Positions 6,446 to 10,755 of a stretch of DNA of 10,755 nucleotides are shown here, one piece after another (the stretch's first letter is position 1; each line of letters starts with the position of its first letter). A model generated the notes under the pieces. The model was not told where the DNA came from, did no database searches, and worked only from the letters and a program-made list of their open reading frames with translations. Both the position numbers and the translations under genes were made by a program. Source of the stretch: Lachnospiraceae bacterium (GTDB taxonomy: Bacteria > Bacillota_A > Clostridia > Lachnospirales > Lachnospiraceae); NCBI GenBank assembly GCA_017620975.1, contig JAGAUD010000031.1:1-10755 (forward strand), written 5' to 3'.

Positions 6446-9400
6446 ATGTCTACTATGTGGAAGTCTACATTCAGGGAGATAAGGCAGAGTTTTGGGCGTT
6501 TCTTTGCCATCATGGCGATCGTGGCGCTGGGAGTGAGCCTGTTTGCGGGACTGAAAGTTACAAGAGCATGTATGGTGAAGACCACCGGAGATTATCTGAC
6601 AGAAAAGGATTTTTATGATTATCGGATTCTGTCTACGGTAGGGTACGATGAACAGGATGTAGAAGCTATGCGAAAGCAGGAAGGGGTCCGGGCAGCAGAA
6701 GGTACGGTGGCTTTAGACATTCTCTGTACTTTGCAAAAAGGAAATGAAATGGTTTTAAAGATGTACAGTCTGCCTCAGGAAGTCAATAAGCTGGAACTGA
6801 AGGCAGGAAGACTGCCCGGCAGTGCAGATGAGTGCGTGGCGGATAGCTCATTGTGCTCGAAGGAGGATATCGGTAAAAAGATAGTTCTGGCAGAGAGCAA
6901 TGAGGTGGCGGACCTGGAGAATTTTGCATATACAGAGTATACGATTGTAGGAATCGTTCAGTCTCCTTTATACATACAATATGAGCGCGGCAATACTTCT
7001 CTGGGAAGTGGCCGGTTGAGTGGTTTTGCGTATATTCCTATGGATGGCTTTGCGATAGATTATTTTACGGAAGTTTATGTGAAATTTGACAAGGACTTTG
7101 AGATGTACAGCGATGAGTATACGGCGTACATGGATGAAAAAGAGGAAGCCTGGGAAGAATTGGCGGCAGCACTTGCCGGAGAAAGATATGATCGTGTAAA
7201 AGCTGATGCTGAGAAAGAACTGGCAGATGCGGAAGAAGAACTTGCAGAAGGGAAGGCGGAAGGCGAGCAGGAGCTTTCGGATGCATGGCAGGAATTGGAG
7301 GATGCCAGGCTGGAGATCGAAGATGGGGAAGCACAGCTTGCAGACGGAGAAAAAGAGCTTGCCGATGCTCTAAAGACACTGGAAAAGAAAGAAAAAGAGC
7401 TTGCCGATGCAGAAAGTACGATTGCCGCAGAAGAAATGAAGCTTACAGACGGTGAGGCAGAACTGGAACGGAATCTGGCACTGTGGCAGGAGCAAAAGAA
7501 TAACCTGACCAGCGGAAAAAGTGAACTTTCAGCAGGGCAGGCACAGCTGACAGGTGAGTCTGCAGTGATTACCCGGTCTGAGGCTCAGCTGACAGCAGCC
7601 GAGACTCAGCTTGCTGAGCAAGAGCAGGAACTGAAAGCCCGGGAAACAACATTAAATGCCAAGGAAGTACAGCTTTTGGCCTTACAGTCGATTGCGGTGA
7701 CAGAAGAATTGAAAAGCCAGGTGGAGCAGGGATTGGCTGAAATTGCGGGGTATCGGTCTCAGATTGCAGATGGCTGGAATCAGATCAATGAAGCGAAAGC
7801 CCGGATTACAGAGGGAAAGGCTGCACTGGAAAGCGGTAAAGCAACGGTCAATGATTACCGGAATCAGCTGAACGAAGGAAACGCCCGGATCGCGCTGGGT
7901 GAAGAGGAACTTAACAAGTCTTACAAACAGCTTCTGGAAGCGCAGATTCAGCTGGCAGAGGGCAAAGTACAGCTTTTGGACGCCAAAGCTCAGCTTGCTG
8001 ATGGACGCAGCCAGATTAATAAGGGCTGGCAGGATCTGAAAGAAGGGCAGGAGGAGCTTGCAGATGCCCGCAAGGAATTAGAAGACGGTAAACTGAAATA
8101 TGAAGATGGTCTTGCAGAATACGAAGACGGAATGAAAGAATACGAGGAAGAGATTGCAGATGCCGAGAAGCAGATTGCAGATGCAAAAAAGAAACTGGCT
8201 GAGATGGAGAATCCGGACAGCTATGTATTGGGAAGGAAGACCAATGTGGGCTATGTCTGTTTTGAAAATGATTCCGGGATCGTGGACGGTATTGCTGATG
8301 TTTTCCCAATCTTCTTCTTTGCAGTGGCAGCGCTGGTATGTATTACCACTATGAACCGTATGGTAGAGGAACAGCGGACTCAGATCGGAGTATTGAAAGC
8401 ACTGGGGTACAGTCAGGCATCTATTATGTGTAAGTATCTGTTTTATTCCGGCACTGCGGCCGCGTCAGGCTGCATTTTAGGATACCTTTTGGGAATCTGG
8501 CTGTTCCCTCTGGTCATTTGGTACGCATATGGTATCATGTATAAAGTGGATTCCCTGAAATTTGTGTTTGACGGAAAATTGGCTGCAGTTTCCCTGGCAG
8601 TATCCATGCTTTGTTCTATAGGTACTACATGGCTTAGCTGCCGCTATGAATTGTCGGAGGTGGCAGCCCAGCTGATGCGCCCTAAGGCTCCTAAAGCAGG
8701 ACAGAGGGTACTTTTGGAGCGAGTGCCGTTTATCTGGAAACGATTGAAGTTCCTTTACAAAGTTTCATACCGCAATATTTTCCGATATAAGAAGCGATTC
8801 TTTATGATGGTAGTCGGTATCAGCGGATGTACAGCACTTCTGGTAACAGGATTTGGAATAAAGGACTCGGTTGGTCATGTGGCGGATCACCAGTATGGCA
8901 GGATTCAGATATATGATGCAAGTGCGACGTTTTCAAATGTACTTACCGATGAGAGCTATCGGGAATTAGATGAGGCATTGGAAGAAAAAAGCATCGGTTA
9001 CACAGTAGTCATGGAGACTACGATGGATCTTATCGTCAACGGGCAAAACAAATCCCTTTACCTGGTGGCAGCAGACGAGAACGAAGATATATCTCCTTAT
9101 TTAAGTTTGCACACAGAAGATGGGGAAGCTGTTTCCTATCCCGAATTGGGAAAGTGTGTTATTTCTCAGAATATGGCAAAGCAGTATGATGTTGAACCGG
9201 GAGATCGTATTACTCTGCGTGATGAAAATATGAGAGAAATGGAGCTGGAAGTCAGTGGATTTAATGTAAATTATATTTCTAACTATGTGTACATTTCCAC
9301 CCGGACTTACGAACAGTTGATGGGAGAATCGGCTTCCTGTAAAACAGTATATATAAATCTGGAAGAAGATGTAGATGCCCACAGGTTGTCTGCTTCTCTG

Positions 9401-9877
9401 ATGAAAATAGAGGGTGTAGCTTCGGTGACGATAAATGCAGATATGCTGGATCGATTTGGCAGCATGCTGGGAAGTATGGATATGATTATTCTTGTAATCA
9501 TTCTCTGTGCGGCAGGACTGGCGTTTATCGTACTATATAACCTGACCAATATCAATATTACAGAGCGTATCAGGGAAATTGCTACGATTAAGGTACTTGG
9601 ATTTTATAAGAATGAAACAGCCTCTTATGTATTCCGTGAAAACGTGGTTTTGACCTTTATTGGAGCGCTGGTGGGACTTGTGCTTGGAAAATACTTTCAC
9701 CGCTTTGTTATGGCAGCGATAAAGATTGATATGGTATGTTTTGATGTGAATATTGCACCGATCAGTTATTTGTATAGCTTGATGATGACATTAGCATTTT
9801 CATGGTTTGTGAACCGGTTCATGGGAAAGAAACTGGAGCGGATCAGCATGACAGAATCCCTGAAATCAGTGGATTAA
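6446..9877 (+). CDS. FtsX-family ABC permease with a giant coiled-coil insert
   Basis: The 1143-residue membrane subunit pairs with the preceding ATPase. I read about eight membrane helices: 17-37, 615-637, 662-692, 711-731, 783-805, 1012-1033, 1066-1085 and 1103-1125. This is two FtsX-like halves of one plus three helices. Each half has the cytoplasmic coupling segment, seen as EEQRTQIGVLKALGYSQASI (641-660) and TERIREIATIKVLGFYKNE (1039-1057). Between helices 1 and 2 lies a globular extracellular part (about 45-225), then a heptad-rich coiled coil (about 228-587). Between helices 5 and 6 lies a second extracellular domain (about 806-1010). Ordinary MacB-type permeases have four helices and about 400-650 residues, so this belongs to the larger double-FtsX group. 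The start has GGAGG (6434-6438) with a 7-base spacer. Whether it exports a substrate or acts mechanically, like FtsX, cannot be told here. Confidence 0.93.
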   Translation: MSTMWKSTFREIRQSFGRFFAIMAIVALGVSLFAGLKVTRACMVKTTGDYLTEKDFYDYRILSTVGYDEQDVEAMRKQEGVRAAEGTVALDILCTLQKGNEMVLKMYSLPQEVNKLELKAGRLPGSADECVADSSLCSKEDIGKKIVLAESNEVADLENFAYTEYTIVGIVQSPLYIQYERGNTSLGSGRLSGFAYIPMDGFAIDYFTEVYVKFDKDFEMYSDEYTAYMDEKEEAWEELAAALAGERYDRVKADAEKELADAEEELAEGKAEGEQELSDAWQELEDARLEIEDGEAQLADGEKELADALKTLEKKEKELADAESTIAAEEMKLTDGEAELERNLALWQEQKNNLTSGKSELSAGQAQLTGESAVITRSEAQLTAAETQLAEQEQELKARETTLNAKEVQLLALQSIAVTEELKSQVEQGLAEIAGYRSQIADGWNQINEAKARITEGKAALESGKATVNDYRNQLNEGNARIALGEEELNKSYKQLLEAQIQLAEGKVQLLDAKAQLADGRSQINKGWQDLKEGQEELADARKELEDGKLKYEDGLAEYEDGMKEYEEEIADAEKQIADAKKKLAEMENPDSYVLGRKTNVGYVCFENDSGIVDGIADVFPIFFFAVAALVCITTMNRMVEEQRTQIGVLKALGYSQASIMCKYLFYSGTAAASGCILGYLLGIWLFPLVIWYAYGIMYKVDSLKFVFDGKLAAVSLAVSMLCSIGTTWLSCRYELSEVAAQLMRPKAPKAGQRVLLERVPFIWKRLKFLYKVSYRNIFRYKKRFFMMVVGISGCTALLVTGFGIKDSVGHVADHQYGRIQIYDASATFSNVLTDESYRELDEALEEKSIGYTVVMETTMDLIVNGQNKSLYLVAADENEDISPYLSLHTEDGEAVSYPELGKCVISQNMAKQYDVEPGDRITLRDENMREMELEVSGFNVNYISNYVYISTRTYEQLMGESASCKTVYINLEEDVDAHRLSASLMKIEGVASVTINADMLDRFGSMLGSMDMIILVIILCAAGLAFIVLYNLTNINITERIREIATIKVLGFYKNETASYVFRENVVLTFIGALVGLVLGKYFHRFVMAAIKIDMVCFDVNIAPISYLYSLMMTLAFSWFVNRFMGKKLERISMTESLKSVD
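7127..8206 (+). repeat. Heptad-repeat coding region, coiled-coil insert of the permease
   Basis: This stretch encodes residues 228-587, made of degenerate seven-residue units such as ELADAEE, EIEDGEA, QLADGEK and ELADALK. At DNA level this gives 21-base-periodic similarity and short exact repeats. Examples are a 21-base repeat at 7348-7368 and 7390-7410, and a 13-base repeat at 8151-8163 and 8172-8184. The pattern breaks near residues 408-422, where the helix probably turns back. Confidence 0.85.
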
Positions 9878-9889
9878 GATACAGATTTG

Positions 9890-9898
9890 TGGTATGAT
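9890..9898 (+). promoter_or_regulatory. Candidate extended -10 promoter for the protease gene
   Basis: TGGTATGAT has TG, one spacer base and a TATGAT hexamer (9893-9898), 13 bases after the permease stop. I see no convincing -35 box. It would give a leader of about 80 bases. No terminator is visible between permease and protease, so readthrough is equally possible. Confidence 0.3.
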
Positions 9899-9984
9899 GG
9901 AGAAAACCGCACAGGCATCAGAATTGGTTTGGTGCAGTGCCATATTTCCTAAAGTGATTAGAATAATAGAGGGAGGACGAAAGT

Positions 9985-10755
9985 ATGAGTAATTTTTGGA
10001 AGAGAACAGGGTGGTTTGGGCTGGCTGTGACAGCTTTGATCACCAGCCTTGGTTTGCAGATTTTGATGGGGGTCATTGCCATGTTGCCGGCATCGATTAT
10101 GGCTGGTGTGGAAGCCGGGATGCAGGGAATTACGGACATGGCTGAAATAGAAGCGCTGATTATGGAGAAATCAGCTGTGACAGTTTCCTGGGGGGTCCTG
10201 TTTTACCATATTATCTCGCTGCCGTTGTTTGGATTGTGGTATTATTTCGGCTGTGGAAAGCCTAAGGCTGGGAATCCCATCAAGGTATTAAGGGTCAGAG
10301 GCTTTGCAGCAGCATTTGTAGCAGGTTTTGGGCTTTGTCTGGTGGCTAACGGTATCGCTATGGTGCTGCAATATCTGACACCGGCGTTGTTTGAACAGTA
10401 TATGCAGCTGATGGAGACAGCCGGAATGGGGGAGAATCCCGTTACAATTATTGCAGCTGTGCTTCTGGCACCTATCGGGGAGGAACTTCTTTGCCGTGGA
10501 ATTATCATGCACTATGGAAAGAAAATGGCAGCAGGTATCGGCAGTGAGAAGGTATCCTTTTGGATTGCCAATGTGCTTCAGGCACTTTTGTTCGGTATCA
10601 TGCACGGCAATTTTGTGCAGGGAACATATGCCTTTATCCTGGGCATGGGACTGGGACTTCTTTGCCACCGATATAAGAGTCTGTATCCGACTATGCTGTG
10701 TCATTTTGCAGTGAATTTCCTGTCCACTTATGTGATGGGATACCTGTTTGGATGG
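9985..10755 (+). CDS. CPBP-family intramembrane metalloprotease, 3' end outside the window
   Basis: The frame is open from the ATG at 9985 to the window edge, giving at least 257 residues without a stop. The product is strongly hydrophobic, with likely membrane helices near 11-35, 67-88, 106-130, 152-170, 192-206, 212-228 and 234-256. It carries all three hallmarks of the CPBP (CAAX protease and bacteriocin-processing, Abi/Rce1-like) family: EELLCR (166-171, EExxxR), FGIMH (203-207, FxxxH) and HFAVN (240-244, HxxxN). These glutamate, histidine and asparagine residues form the active site within the membrane. GGGAGGA (9971-9977) lies 7 bases before the start. Family members include prenyl-protein proteases and proteins tied to bacteriocin maturation or self-immunity, but the substrate of this one is unknown. 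Its place just after an ABC exporter suggests, without proving, a shared envelope role. Little of the protein is likely missing, since all three motifs are inside. Confidence 0.92.
   Translation, partial: MSNFWKRTGWFGLAVTALITSLGLQILMGVIAMLPASIMAGVEAGMQGITDMAEIEALIMEKSAVTVSWGVLFYHIISLPLFGLWYYFGCGKPKAGNPIKVLRVRGFAAAFVAGFGLCLVANGIAMVLQYLTPALFEQYMQLMETAGMGENPVTIIAAVLLAPIGEELLCRGIIMHYGKKMAAGIGSEKVSFWIANVLQALLFGIMHGNFVQGTYAFILGMGLGLLCHRYKSLYPTMLCHFAVNFLSTYVMGYLFGW

Noticed and set aside
6412..6618. 68-codon frame directly after the ATPase gene
   Set aside because: It overlaps the permease start in another frame, has no recognisable sequence, and the permease frame has the clear ribosome binding site and protein features.
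7127..8206. Tandem DNA repeat array such as a minisatellite or CRISPR-like array
   Set aside because: The periodicity is coding: units are degenerate at DNA level, in frame, and follow the protein heptad with period 21. There are no spacers and no conserved noncoding repeat.
9894..9992. 32-codon open frame (MMEKTAQASELVW and on) overlapping the start of the protease gene by 8 bases, considered as a leader peptide or peptide substrate
   Set aside because: No ribosome binding site, no double-glycine or other leader motif, and it spans the candidate promoter and the protease ribosome binding site.

Overview
The window reads as chromosomal DNA of a Gram-positive Clostridia member, most likely family Lachnospiraceae. 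That assignment is an inference from the gene order (recO, a lipoprotein gene, single-chain glyS, alaS), the moderate GC content, the strong AGGAGG-type ribosome binding sites and the style of the proteins. All six genes I can support lie on the + strand, and no gap between them exceeds about 120 bases. I see no tRNA, rRNA, CRISPR array, insertion sequence or phage gene.

Left part (about 1-5660) is housekeeping. It holds recO (recombination mediator), a small lipoprotein gene of unknown function, glyS (homodimeric-type glycyl-tRNA synthetase) and alaS (alanyl-tRNA synthetase). The lipoprotein gene and glyS are 13 bases apart and probably cotranscribed from a promoter at the end of recO. The alaS gene has a roughly 100-base leader with a candidate promoter and a strong GC-rich palindrome. 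It ends in a clear rho-independent terminator. Neither synthetase gene has a T-box leader inside the window.

Right part (about 5661-10755) is a membrane module. It holds an ABC-transporter ATPase of the MacB/LolD type, a 1143-residue FtsX-type permease, and then a CPBP-family intramembrane protease that is cut by the right edge. The ATPase and permease are 34 bases apart and must form one transporter. The permease carries an insert of about 360 residues that is almost pure heptad repeat. It looks like a long antiparallel coiled-coil hairpin outside the membrane, with glycine or alanine held at one heptad position along both arms. The protease gene has its own possible extended -10 promoter but no visible terminator before it, so it may be partly cotranscribed.

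The housekeeping genes look ordinary. The least explained object is the coiled-coil exporter. Its hairpin may do a job that a separate MacA-like adaptor does in Gram-negative bacteria, and no adaptor, two-component system or peptide substrate gene is present in the window. I did not find a clearly new defence or mobile system.
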